Part shown: positions 11,872-22,510 of the stretch, piece after piece | How the letters are laid out: each line of letters starts with the position of its first letter | Position numbering within the stretch: the first letter of the stretch is position 1 | NCBI GenBank assembly: GCA_023053685.1 | Contig: JALIGW010000005.1 | Location: 24,890,001-24,954,000 of the forward strand | Origin: Diadophis punctatus similis | Lineage: Eukaryota; Chordata; Lepidosauria; Squamata; Dipsadidae | Direction: 5' to 3' | DNA length: 64,000 nt | Made by a program: the position numbers and the translations under genes | Notes under the pieces: model-generated | The model's input: only the letters and a program-made list of their open reading frames with translations | Databases searched by the model: none | What the model was told of the DNA's origin: nothing

Positions 11872-12112
11872 AGCCAAGGTGGCGCAGTGGTTAAAGTGCA
11901 GCACTGCAGGCTACTTCAGCTGACTGCTAGTTCAGCAGTTCAGCTGTTCAAATCTCACCAGGCTCAAGGTTGACTCAGCCTTCCATCCTTCTGAGGTTGG
12001 TAAAATGAGGACCCAGATTGTTGGGAGCAATATGCTGAACTCTGTAAACTGCTTAGAGAGGGCTGTGGAGCACTATGAAGCGGTATATAAGTCTAAGTGC
12101 TATTGCTATAAT
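11872..12112 (+). mobile_element. tRNA-derived SINE, second family (GGTGGCGCAGTGG type)
   Basis: Starts GAGCCAAGGTGGCGCAGTGG with 'CAAATCTCACCAGGCTC' as the box-B-like region, then a tail with 'GCAATATGCTGAACTCTG', 'CTTAGAGAGGGCTG' and (CTATTG)n. The tail unit GCGGTATATAAGTCTAA matches the nested pair at 45125-45632. A distinctive squamate SINE; the name is not asserted. Confidence 0.85.
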
Positions 12113-12549
12113 AACTGTGGGAGCTTATTGCTAAATGAATCCACTGAATTTATTCTATAGTAGGGAACATCTAGGCGCAGAAGAAAGAGAAGTAACTTCA
12201 TAGTAGAACCCAGATTCCTTGGTTCCAGATTCAACATGGTCTGGCTGAAACTGGAATTAGTTGGAAAACATGAAGAATCCTTGCAAGTCAACACATTAAT
12301 AATACTGTGGGAGATGGACCATTGATATGACCTGACATACAACAAGTCATATTTCATATACTTCTATGAACAATACGTATTGCTTATTGGGAAAATGTTT
12401 ATGTTAATTTCAAAATAACCATAAGGAACCATAGGGCATAAAAACATGACCAATAGTTATTTTGCAATGGGATGAATGTTGTCACAAATTGTTTTCATCA
12501 TGAGTTTTCTTTTACATTCATATAGGATCTGAGAACAAATATAATACTA

Positions 12550-12934
12550 CATGTAGTCCTTGACTTACGACCACAATGGAATCAAAAATTTATATTCCTA
12601 AATAGGCAGTTGTTAACTGAGTTTTGCCCCATTTTACGACCTTTCTTGCCACAGTTGTTAAGTGAATCACTGCAGTTGTTAAGTCAGTAACACATTTGTT
12701 AAGTGAATCTGGCTTCCCCATTGACTTTGCTTGTCAGAAGATTGCAAAAGTTGACCACATGAGCCCAGGACACTGCGACCGTCATAAATATGAGTCAGTT
12801 GCCAAGCATCTGAGTTTTTATCATGTGACCATAGGGATGCTGCAATGGTCGTAAGTGTGAAAAACTGTCAATTTTCATTGCCATTGCAATTTTCAACAGT
12901 CACTAAATGAATTGGTGTATGGTACGGACTACCG
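12550..12934 (+). mobile_element. TA-flanked miniature element, CAGGTAGTCC-type ends
   Basis: Left end CATGTAGTCCTTGACTTACG, right end a decayed complement (GGACTACCG), flanked by TA on both sides (12548-12549, 12935-12936). Internal 'GTTGTTAAGTGAATC' units are repeated. TA flanks suggest a Tc1/mariner-type target, but no transposase is present. Copies at 14111-14516 and 20581-20943. Confidence 0.7.
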
Positions 12935-12936
12935 TA

Positions 12937-14108
12937 TGTTGGGGGCGGAGAACGTTTCTTGGTTTTAATATATGTGTATTAAAATATATGTAAATTATAT
13001 AGCAATGATAAGATATAGAAGTTAGAACAGAATGGGAAAAGGAGGGACAAGCACCAAAAATCCCATCGTTCCTTGGGGGAAAAAAGGGAAAGTAATAAAT
13101 ACGCAAAATAAAAACACACTATTCTGCTTCCCAGGAGTTAGGAATTTTTATGGCATTTTTCTTCACCTCAACGCCTTATAGGAATTGCCTTTATGAATTG
13201 GAAAGGAAAAAAATTGATATCAGGAAAGGCTGGATAATAATAGCATATTATTGTCTGCAGGACTCTAAAACAGAATCAGGCACCGCTCACATGTTTTAAA
13301 TTCAAATAGTGGAAAAATGCGTAAGTAATTGAAACATGACATTTGTAGCTGACCATTAAAAGTCCTGCGCTAAGTAGCCTTCTGAAGGGAAACTTTATAG
13401 CAAAGAAATCCAACAAGTACCTCCAAGTTCCTGGAGCTTGAGAACAAGAATATATTACGATAACTCATTATGTTTGCTGAGATTGGATTTCTAGCTCTTA
13501 TTCTAACCATATTGATCATCGTTTATAGCAACACTTTGATGATACAAAGAAGTCAATAAATGTTCCCCTCACTGGAAATCTTCGGTTTTGTCCTTTGACC
13601 ATTGCAATTTATTTTACAGTATTTGTCACAGTTCTTTAGTGTACATTCGATACGTTTGCGTCAGAAGTGGAAGGGCTGAATAACAAATTGTTTTAATGCT
13701 TGCATAGAAGCAAGCTTTACAATAGAGGACGGATGAAGGAGAATGCTAATGCATTTTCTATATCTTACTTCTATGTTGAGTCACTCTTAATATGGATGAC
13801 TAATAAAAATATAAATAGTAAAGTTTACACTTTTATAGAAAAATAGTACTACAGACGCAGCATAATTTCCTTTGTTCTCCTGCACCACTGACACGTACGT
13901 TTTTTGTGGGAAATACATTTTTTCTCTCCTGTTGATGAGAAATACTGTTTGTATATGTAAATATAAAGTATAATAAAGGTACCTATCAGAACAGAATAAC
14001 TACTTAAAATGTCTGAACCTTAATTGGCCTGGTGTGCTAAACAGATCATTTGTTAGAAAAGGAGAATGTTTAAAGGTCAGAAAAGGTGCCTTCTCAATAT
14101 TCTGAAAT
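12937..14108. other. AT-rich DNA, nothing recognised
   Basis: Short frames only; no motif-bearing ORF or repeat recognised. Confidence 0.5.
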
Positions 14109-14110
14109 TA

Positions 14111-14516
14111 TAGGTAGTCCTTGTTTAATGTCCACTCATTCAGTGACTGAAATTACAATGGCACTGAATGAGGGGTATTTACAACCTGTCCAAATATTTG
14201 AAGCCATTGCAGCATTCCTACAGTCATGGGATCGTAATTTGGTTGCTTGGCAACCGGCTTGCAATTGAAACACTGCAACATCCCACAGTCACATGATCTC
14301 CATTTGCGACTTTCATGCTCAGCTTCCAACAAAGTCAATGGGGAAGCCAGCAGGAGGTCACAAATAGTGATCAGGTGACTGTGGGACAGTGCAACTACAT
14401 GGGATTAGTCTAACAATAGCAACTGGGACTCCAGAGCTGCTGTTGACTCCCTGACAACCGTGTCAGTTAGTGGCAGTTCCTAGTCTCAATTACAGAGGGT
14501 AACTGAGGGCTACCTA
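14111..14516. mobile_element. TA-flanked miniature element, diverged copy
   Basis: Ends TAGGTAGTCCTTG and GGGCTACCTA, with TA on both sides (14109-14110 and 14517-14518). The body differs much from the 12550 and 20581 copies, so it is either an older copy or a related subfamily. Confidence 0.65.
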
Positions 14517-14518
14517 TA

Positions 14519-15065
14519 GCAGGAGTTTCTCTGAAGAATCTATACAGAAAAAGCACAGTCTACATCTCTGTGTCAAGAGCAACAAAGCTGCAGATTAAAA
14601 ACAAGGTGAAGGAAACACTTTAAACTCTAAAAGGAATCTCCTAGGATTGGGCCTCTCTGGGAATCTGATGTTGGGCAGTGGAATTTGTGTGTTGTTTGAA
14701 GGATTATGCTGTTAAGCCAGGAACAAATCTGATATAAGTCTGTCAAATTGTAGAAGTATGTTACTATCTGCTAGGGCGAACTAGCACTACACAGGTTATA
14801 AGCAACTGAAAAATGTTTGATGACCAGACATGTCTGCAGGGCATGATAAATAAATGAAGGTGGTGACCACAAAGGAGTGATTGAAGTTCTGACAGAAACT
14901 CTTTGACTTCTTTCCCTCAGGCCCAAATGCACTCAACAAATTCCATCCTATCTTTCCTATCTTCTTCGCCACATGGAGCTACCATACTGAGATAGCTGCA
15001 TCTTTGTTTAAAAGGTTGGCTTCAGCACTTGTCTAGATAAGGCCCTTAATGGAAAAGGTACCGGT
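14519..15065. other. AT-rich DNA, nothing recognised
   Basis: No supported feature. Confidence 0.5.
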
Positions 15066-15147
15066 ATTTATTTATTTATTTATTTATTTATTTATTTTAG
15101 AGTTCTTATATGCCGCCCTACTCCCTGGGGACTCAGGGCAGTATTTT
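15066..15147 (-). mobile_element. CR1 3' terminal stub
   Basis: (TATT)n followed by 'TCTTATATGCCGCCCTACTC' and 'GGGGACTCAGGGC', the complement of a squamate CR1 3' end. Same ending as the long CR1 at 31878-35115. Only the extreme 3' end is present. Confidence 0.75.
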
Positions 15148-15492
15148 GAACTGTGGACGTACATAAATATTGGAAAATCAATTGACCATCTTTTAAAAAC
15201 CTCATTAATAAGCTCCTTTCTATTATTCAGTTCTTTCCAGATCAACCATAAAATGAAGCTATCTTGTATGTTACATAAAATCAGGAAATCAAGAAGCATC
15301 AAGAAAGGAATGTTTCTGAAAATTTTCTAAAAGTGCAGTTTTTTTTAAAGCCTAGGGATAATTTGTTCAACTTCATCATATAATTTGAAAAGTAAAATTA
15401 ATCTTTATCTGCCCACATCTGATCTTGCAAATATTTAAATTGCAAAAAGATAAATTCAAAAATATTGTTCATTTTGCTTTGACAAGCAGAGA

Positions 15493-15563
15493 GTATTTAT
15501 TTATTTATTTATTTTGTTATTCTTATATGCCGCCCAACTCCCGAAGGACTCAGGGAGGAATAA
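15493..15563 (-). mobile_element. CR1 3' terminal stub
   Basis: (TATT)n plus 'CTTATATGCCGCCCAACTCC' and 'GGACTCAGGGAGG', the same CR1 3' terminus as 15066-15147 and in the same orientation. Confidence 0.75.
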
Positions 15564-18216
15564 AATTGATTGGCAGAGAATGCTTATTTCTGCCTAGAGA
15601 TGTCAGGGACTGAATCTGGCAACGCTTGTCCATGGACTTGAGTAAAGCCTTAACTAATAGCATTTTCTTGCCCATCTCTTGTTTCTCTTTTCATATGATA
15701 TGTATGTCAAAAAACATAATATGAAAAAAAATAACTAACTAAAAATACTAGAAACCTTTTATGGACTTTTTGCTGAAAATGTAAAAAAAATTGCGAAATG
15801 ATTTCTGGATTTGATGGTTGAAAAAGGATTGAATAAGGGGCTGATGGGATTTTTGAAAATTAAAGGGGGAGGCAAGACAATGAGGTGCCTTGTAACTATT
15901 CAGAAGAAGGTTGAAAACTGTTTCTTGAATTCCACTATATTGCTTTTTGCATTTTTAAAATTTCTTGTTTTCTTTATTATTTTTATATTTGTCTGTTTTC
16001 TCTATAAACTCTTATCTGCATTCTGCATAACAGAGTCAATGTTAAGTGTGTCTTTGAGCCGAGTGCAGAAACACATTTGTTCAGAAAACGTCTAGCAATG
16101 TCCTCATAATGGTGAGTGAAGAAAAAAGGAGAAGTAGTGATGCTGCATGACAATCACAGTATTACCAAAATGATGCAGAGATTTCGTTTAGGTTTTTTAC
16201 TAGGCCATTTTTCTGGGCTGAATTTCATTCCACAAAAACATCTTTTAAAACTGTAGTCTAATTATGAATTCAGTGGGATAGTGGGAACTTTGATGGAAAA
16301 TTTCAAAACTTGTGAATGATTTGGATTAAAATCAACATTAGGAATACTCATGATCTTTGAGAAGGAGAAAAAAAGATATCTTATTTATCATCTAGCATTG
16401 TTTGCCCATTCCTTCCTTTAGCTCTGAAAGTTTAGCTTTCTGTTTCCAGTTAGGTTTTGCACATGTAACCTAATTCCCTACATGCACAAATGGAGCTTTG
16501 TGTATTCGCCTGCCACTTGTGCGGCCTGATTTCCAATGGGCCATGGACCGGTAGCGGTCCATGGACTACGGGTTGGGGACCCCTGCTGTGTACAATATAC
16601 GGTAATATATCCTCCATTTAATTATGATGAAGAAAGTAGGGCCACAATATATCACCCTCTCCTTTTCTGTACGGTAATTATTTTTAAATTGGTACTGATC
16701 TTAATCATGTGCAAAACTGACTGAATTTCACTACTTACCATGCTTACACTTCTGAAACCTGCTTGACCTTACACTTTGAATATAGTGAAGATTTTTTTTT
16801 GTCAATGCACTCATATTAAAGTTGGTGGGATAAGGGAAATCCTGTCTGAATTTCAGTGAAGGGAATGTATAACTACCCAAGTAATCCCTGATGAAAATAA
16901 CTGCATAATATCTGTACCGTCCCTAAAGTAGGGATATCAGTAAATATGGTCATATAATGCTTCAGAACATTTTAAAGAATGGATGTTGTTGTTGTTGTAT
17001 CCCCTTTGTTCTGTTTTGATGTAGATATTGATTTCATGCTGTACATAGTCACCTGTCAGATTTTTAGAAAGTAGCTGTCATGAATTTTGTCATGTGGAAA
17101 TGCAGGCATTCCAAGGAGAAGCAAAAGGGAGTGAGAAAAATTCCTGTTCATAACATCTATAGTTTCTCATTCACTCAGATAAAACCAGTCCATTATTTAA
17201 ACTTGTCTGCAGATGTTCAGTAGACATTAATTGAATAATTCAAACTATGGAAGTGATAGTGTCATCTCTTCCCTCTCCTGTCTGGAATCTGATGAATGGA
17301 GTTTATGATATTTGTAATTTCTCTTTACTCTGAACAGAATGAACATCAGTACAGATGTTCTTCATGTTTAGGAAATATTGACCTTCATGTTTGGGCAGAT
17401 GCCTTGACTGGACTGTCCATTATTTATTTGCTCATCAACATATTATGAATACGATACAAATATATAATTGTAGTGTGAAGAAAGAATATGCTGTTACCAC
17501 CCATGTCCTCTGAATAATGATGGGAAACAGCAAGGAATGAGCAGCCATACAGAATGAGGACTTTCTACTACTTTATTTAGTCTGTTGTCTGTTATTTACT
17601 TAGTCTGTTGTCGGAAGAGTTAATAAATAAATAACATTAAAGAAAAAAAAGAAGCATCAATATCCTCTACCTTTCTGTATCTCTCTTTCTTCCTTTCCCC
17701 CCTAGCCCTGGAATAGACAGAACTCCATAAGGGGAGGGGGATGAATACAGCTCAGTATCCTGATACCGGTACTGCTCATTTGAGAAATTAGAAGATTGTA
17801 CAAGTGGGCAATAATGGCAGGTAGCAGTAGCTTGTGTATTGATGTAGTCATGGTCTCTTCTCAGATATTAAAGCTTAAACATTTTCTTAAGGATGATGAC
17901 CTATGGATGGGCTTTCCATACCTCTGATTCTGGATACTTTCTTGGTTCTCTGAGTTGTTCCACAAAATAAAATTCATGAAGAGATTCTGGAGCAATGCTG
18001 ATAGAAGAAAAGAAGTGAGAATGGCTACATGCTGGAATGAGCTTAAGCCTCAACTTACTTCATAGTGAGAAGAAGGGTGAATAGCTAATACTTTACCACT
18101 GTAGCATCTGTGCTGCATTGTTTATAGTGATCCATTATTTTCTTCTAATGATGGCCCTGAAGATTCATTCAGTGTGCATTGTCTGGCTGATCATTTCATA
18201 TAGAAAATTGTTCATA
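15564..18216. other. AT-rich DNA with one hAT end fragment
   Basis: Mostly unique-looking. At about 16538-16588 a fragment 'GGTCCATGGACTACGGGTTG' followed by 'GGGGACCCCTG' matches the right end of a common amniote hAT miniature repeat; its left end is missing. No coding sequence is supported. Confidence 0.45.
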
Positions 18217-18224
18217 TCCTAGAT

Positions 18225-18565
18225 CAGTGATGGTGAACCTATGGCACGCGTGCTACAGGTGGCATGCAGAGGGGTTGCCCTATATCAGCTCACGCTGGCC
18301 AGCTGATTTTCGGCCGTTTTCATTCTCCTCAGGCTTCAGGAAATTCTCCTGAACGTCCCAACGGGTCAACCGGAAGTTCGGAAATGAACCTCTGGTTGGC
18401 CCGTTGGGATGTTTTTTGCCATCCTCAGGCTTCAGGACTCTGGAGGCTTCAGTGAGGCCTATGCGCATGCGCGGGGAGAGGGCATGGGTGTGGGCACGCA
18501 TGTGTGCACTAGCGCGCGCACACACACTCTTTTGGCACGCGAGCCAAAAAGGTTCGCCATCACTG
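18225..18565. mobile_element. hAT-type miniature transposon, family B, 341 bp
   Basis: Ends CAGTGATGGTGAACC and GGTTCGCCATCACTG are perfect or near-perfect inverted repeats, flanked by a perfect 8-bp duplication TCCTAGAT (18217-18224 and 18566-18573). The interior has one CAACCGGAAGTTCGG unit and a GCGCATGCGC palindrome (18463-18472). Non-coding. Confidence 0.93.
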
Positions 18566-18865
18566 TCCTAGATGGCCAGGATCCAATAAAAAGGCAGAAG
18601 ACTTTAATTGGTACAAAATTCAGTGGTCCAATATATCATTGATGCTGTGGGAGATGAATTAGTTGCAGTGTGTTTCTATGTACAATTCATTGCTGATTGT
18701 TCCATATAAAGCCATATATAGCTTAAAGGCCTGGTTACTTTTGAGATTGCCTATTCTGCATGGATTCTTCCTACTCCAATCTGAAAATACAGAAAATGCC
18801 TGAGAAACATTCATACTTATTGAGAGGTACAGTTGGAAAGACCCAATAACAGTATACACAGTGAG

Positions 18866-18960
18866 GTTTGTTTATTTATTTTGCACTATCCAACTCCCAG
18901 AGTTTCTAGGCTGTTCACAAATAAGAACACAGAAAAGAATAAAAAGAATATATAGTAATA
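18866..18960 (-). mobile_element. Decayed CR1 3' terminus
   Basis: 'TTTATTTATTTTGCACTATC' and 'CAACTCCCAGAGTTTCTAGG' resemble a degraded version of the CR1 terminus at 15493. Low divergence-adjusted confidence. Confidence 0.45.
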
Positions 18961-19170
18961 GTAAAAGCAAGGAAAAAAATAGCACCAATAAGGCCATGAT
19001 AAGAAGCAAAGCCATACTACCCAGAAGAGGATTCATTCTTCCTCATGAAAAGTTGGGCCAGATTTTCAAGATCCATTGAAACTTCAGGCTGGTTGGAGAC
19101 CATACAGAACTTGGGTGAACTCTAACTACAGAGGATAGCTTCTTGCCCAGTGAAGGTACTCCTTTTAATC

Positions 19171-19527
19171 CAGGGTTGTCAAACTCAATTTCATTGAGGG
19201 CCGCATCAGTGTTGTGTTTGACCTCGGTGTGTGTGGGGGGGCGGGGGAGGCAACACATAACTCGAGTCGGGAGTGCCTGTGGTGGCCCAAGTACTCTGCC
19301 AGTGAAAACGGGTTCCTGAGCTCTGTTTTCGCCTGCGATGGCCTCCTGCAACCCTCTGCCAGCGAAAACGGAGCTCGGGAGGGTCGCCCAGGGCCCTCGC
19401 AAGTTCCATTTTTGCTGGCAGAGGCACCACGGGCAAGTCCTTCGCTGTTTCCAGGGTGGCCTGCGGGCCAGATCTAAGCTCCCCGTGGGCTGGATATGAC
19501 CTTCGGGCCTTGAGTTTGACACCCCTG
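19171..19527. mobile_element. hAT-type miniature element (CAGGGTTGTCAAACTC ends), 357 bp
   Basis: Begins CAGGGTTGTCAAACTCAA and ends TTGAGTTTGACACCCCTG. Flanks TTTTAATC (19163-19170) and TTTTAAAC (19528-19535) agree at 7 of 8 positions. The GC-rich interior is non-coding; open frames on both strands across it (19043-19522, 19214-19477) are shadows. Confidence 0.88.
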
Positions 19528-19578
19528 TTTTAAACAGTTTTTTAGGGGGGGAAACTTGCCCATTTCATCTTTGCAAAT

Positions 19579-19636
19579 AAACAAACAAACAAACAAACAA
19601 ACAAACAAACAAATAATGAATGAATGAATGAATGAA

Positions 19637-19706
<70 letters not shown>
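19579..19706. repeat. Compound AAAC / AATG / AAAT microsatellite
   Basis: Three tetramers in sequence, differing by single substitutions, with no element recognised at either end. Confidence 0.95.
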
Positions 19707-19708
<2 letters not shown>

Positions 19709-19849
19709 CCTATAAACTAGCCAGCCTCAGTTAAACTGTAAAGTGTCTAATAACAGATCATTTAGCAACAATCAGGTAGAGATACTACATATTTCCAGTT
19801 CTGATATTCCAACTCATGTCATCTATACCCATTGGTGGCATGGATAATC

Positions 19850-20578
19850 TGGCATGGATAAACTTGAGAAGCATGATAAGTTTGCTATTGTCACCTGTGA
19901 CATTGGTATAAAAGCTGATATGTGTGCTGCCCCGCTCCACCCTGTGCACATATGGCAAGAGTTCTACAAGTGTTTATTCAAACTCCCCAAAAAGATCCTT
20001 GGAAAGCACCCCTTTGTGCAGGTCCAGATTCTGAACATAATACGGCAAGATTGGGTAACCAAGTCCAACAGGCACACAAGAAGTCCAGGAAAGCAGTCCA
20101 GGAGTTGAACAGACCAGGATACACGGCACGAGCATACAAGGCACAGTCCTGGAACACTCAAGTCCTCAGGGTGGGGTTAAGTAGACAATGCCAGTGCAGC
20201 CCTTCATGAGAGGCAAGGTTGCCTCCTCATGAGTAGTCTAGCTGACTGGCATTGTGCCTGCCTCCTCTCTGCTCTATGTATCCCTGGATCAGGAGGAGGC
20301 ATGGACTCCACCTTCTCCTCATTGCTAATGGGTGGCTGCTGCTCCATGTCCTCGCCTGGAGCCTCCTGGCCAACTTGCTGCAGCTCTGGCTCACTTCCCT
20401 CAGTTGCAGCCTTTCACTGGCCGATCAACCCAACTAAGGCTGCTCCATCAAGCGAGCATTCTCTGAGCCCTGATCCTGACCGACACTTGGCTCTGTACTT
20501 TCCTCTGCCGACTCAAATTCACCCTCCTCTGAACTCACATCCAGAGAAGGGTCCAGGGGTGGATCCATGACAACAGGC
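19850..20578 (-). other. Unclassified GC-richer segment, possible retroelement remnant
   Basis: On the minus strand an ATG near 20569 opens a short acidic frame (MDPPLDPSLDVSSEEGEFES, then E/S-rich) that stops after about 45 codons at a TAG. An acidic start of this kind could be an eroded gag-like N-terminus. The rest has no recognisable domain. It ends directly at the TA-flanked miniature element at 20581. Family unknown. Confidence 0.35.
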
Positions 20579-20580
20579 TA

Positions 20581-20943
20581 CAGGTAGTCATCGACTTCAT
20601 TTAGTGACCATTCCAAGTTACAACAGCACTGAAAAAAGTGATGACCATTTTTCACACTTATGACCTTTGCAGCATCCCTGTGGTCATGTGATCAAAATTC
20701 GGATGCTTGGGAACTGACTCATATTTATGATGGTTGCAGTGTCCTGGAGACCTTCTGATGAGCAAAGGCAATAGGAAAGCTAGATTCACTTAACAACTGT
20801 GTTATTAATTTAACAATTGCAGTGATTCACTTAACAACTATGGCAAGACAGGTCATAAAATGGGGCAAAATTCACTTAACAACTGTCTCACTTAGCCACA
20901 GACATTTTAGGCTCAATTGTGGTCGTAAGTTGAGGACTACCTG
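20581..20943 (-). mobile_element. TA-flanked miniature element, CAGGTAGTCC ends, 363 bp
   Basis: Ends CAGGTAGTCATCGACTT and AAGTTGAGGACTACCTG are inverted repeats. 'GATTCACTTAACAACT' units recur inside. TA precedes the left end; the right flank is TC, so the target duplication is damaged or the end is off by a few bases. Opposite in orientation to 12550-12934. Confidence 0.75.
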
Positions 20944-21767
20944 TCTTAATTAGAGATGAAAATATAAAGTCTCCTTTGAATTCAGTCAACTCCAAGGCTG
21001 GTTGAAAGTTAATTGTAATGAAAGGACAAAAAAAGCCCTTTCAGGTAGATCCTGCCGTTGACCTTCTATGCTTTATTTGGCTGATCCAAAGTATGTAACA
21101 AAGAACTATGTTTCTTCTTAAGGCACCTATTATAATGAAAACTGACTCAAACACTAAGTTATGAGTTTGCCTACTGTAAATGAAACAAAATCTAAATTGT
21201 AGAGTCCAAGCTTGATTGATAGGAAGAACGCTTACACAGTTATTTCAGTCATAGACTTCAATAAATAGTACATTTGTCTCAGTTAGAAATGTTCTGCTTT
21301 ATATAACCAAAAGCGGCAACTCAAGATAAATAGGGGTGGTGGAAATAAAAGTGCAGTATTGTTTAGCTGAGTGCCTTTCACATTTCTGGGGTTTTGTCCA
21401 TGTTTTCATTCCTTAAGAGATGATAAGCATCCTATTTCATGGGGGATGGAAGGGGAGGAGAGAAAAAGTTGCTGCTACTACCTGAGAAGTAAAACAACCC
21501 AAATGAATCAAAAATTGAGGCCTACTTTCTAAAATAGCCAAATGGTCTGGATGAATGTATGGCAGGACCCTTGAGTTGCTTTATTACCTTTACATGTCTG
21601 TTTTTCTTTCTTGTCCTCTTGTGCTACCTTTTCTCTGAAATATGAAATGCAAAACAAGAGGAATGAAGTTATTTAAACAGTGTATTTCCTAAAACAAAAC
21701 AAAATGAATGGAACATGTTTAATTATAAAAACCAATCAAGTAGTTTGGCAGGTAATTTCAGTAATAA
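20944..21767. other. AT-rich DNA, nothing recognised
   Basis: No supported feature. Confidence 0.5.
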
Positions 21768-21835
21768 AGGTAAAGGTTTCACCTATCCAGTCGTGTCCAA
21801 CTCTAGGGGGCAGGGCTCATCTCCATTTCTTAGTT
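21768..21835 (+). mobile_element. Third squamate SINE family, 5' fragment
   Basis: GGTAAAGGTTTCACCTATCC, 'AGTCGTGTCCAACTCTAGGG' and 'GCAGGGCTCATCTCC' match the start of a common squamate SINE. It is truncated after about 65 bp. An adjacent block at 21840-21960 repeats a GTCCTGATTTT-type unit several times and may be another transposon end. Confidence 0.55.
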
Positions 21836-22069
21836 GAGGTAGGGTGCCCAGATGTCCTGATTTTATCAGGATTGTCTTGATTTTTAGAAGCTTGTCCTGA
21901 TTCTGAAAACGTCCTGATTTTGTCCTGAAATTCGAGTTCCCGTCCTGATTTGTCCTGAACTTTTGTAAAATTTTAGGATAATCAAGATGAACGTTAAATG
22001 AAAGTACGTTTGCACTACTTGTGTTTTAGTTGAATCACTTCATTTTCAGGCAGATTCTCTTATGTATTG

Positions 22070-22334
22070 TATTCCGGAGTGCGAAAAACAGCACAATGGG
22101 CAAACCGGAAGTCCATTTTTTCAAACTTCCGGTTTGCCCATTTGCCCATTTTTTCACTGTCCTAGGCTTTAGTGAGGCCTGTGTGCATGCGCGGGGGCGG
22201 GGGGGGGTTGTGTGCATGCCCAGGGGGCAGTGAGGGGGGTGCACTTGCATAGGGGGAGGGAATGGGTATGGGCACGTGCGCACGTGCTAGTGCGCGCACA
22301 CACCCCCTTTTGGCACGCGAATCAAAAAAGGTTC
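22070..22334. mobile_element. hAT family B, left-truncated copy
   Basis: The right end GGTTCGCCATCACTG (to 22334) and an internal palindrome GGCAAACCGGAAGTC / AACTTCCGGTTTGCC identify the family. The left terminus is absent, so no target duplication can be shown. Confidence 0.8.
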
Positions 22335-22349
22335 GCCATCACTGTTATA

Positions 22350-22425
22350 AATGTATTATGCACCAAAGACAAATTCCTTGTGTGTCCAATCACACTTGGC
22401 TAATAAAGAATTCTATCTATCTATT
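22350..22425 (+). mobile_element. Snake1-type CR1/L3 LINE, 3' end (plus)
   Basis: 'ATGCACCAAAGACAAATTCC', 'GTGTCCAATCACACTTGGC' and 'AATAAAGAATTCTATC' form the 3' end of the LINE whose minus copy starts at 22511. It contains an AATAAA signal. Together they form an inverted pair around the (AATAG)n array. Confidence 0.85.
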
Positions 22426-22510
22426 TAGAATAGAATAGAATAGAATAGAATAGAATAGAATAGAATAGAATAGAATAGAATAGAATAGAATAGAATAGAA
22501 TAGAATAGAA
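22426..22510. repeat. (AATAG)n microsatellite, about 17 units
   Basis: A clean pentanucleotide array joining two LINE 3' ends in inverted orientation. AATAG tails on CR1/L3 LINEs are reported as a snake feature. Confidence 0.97.

Noticed and set aside
11872..12112. Possible tRNA gene (box A/B-like sequence)
   Set aside because: The tRNA-like part is the head of a dispersed SINE with a long non-tRNA tail; no intact cloverleaf visible.
19043..19522. 159-codon minus-strand frame
   Set aside because: Covers the GC-rich hAT element 19171-19527; chance frame.
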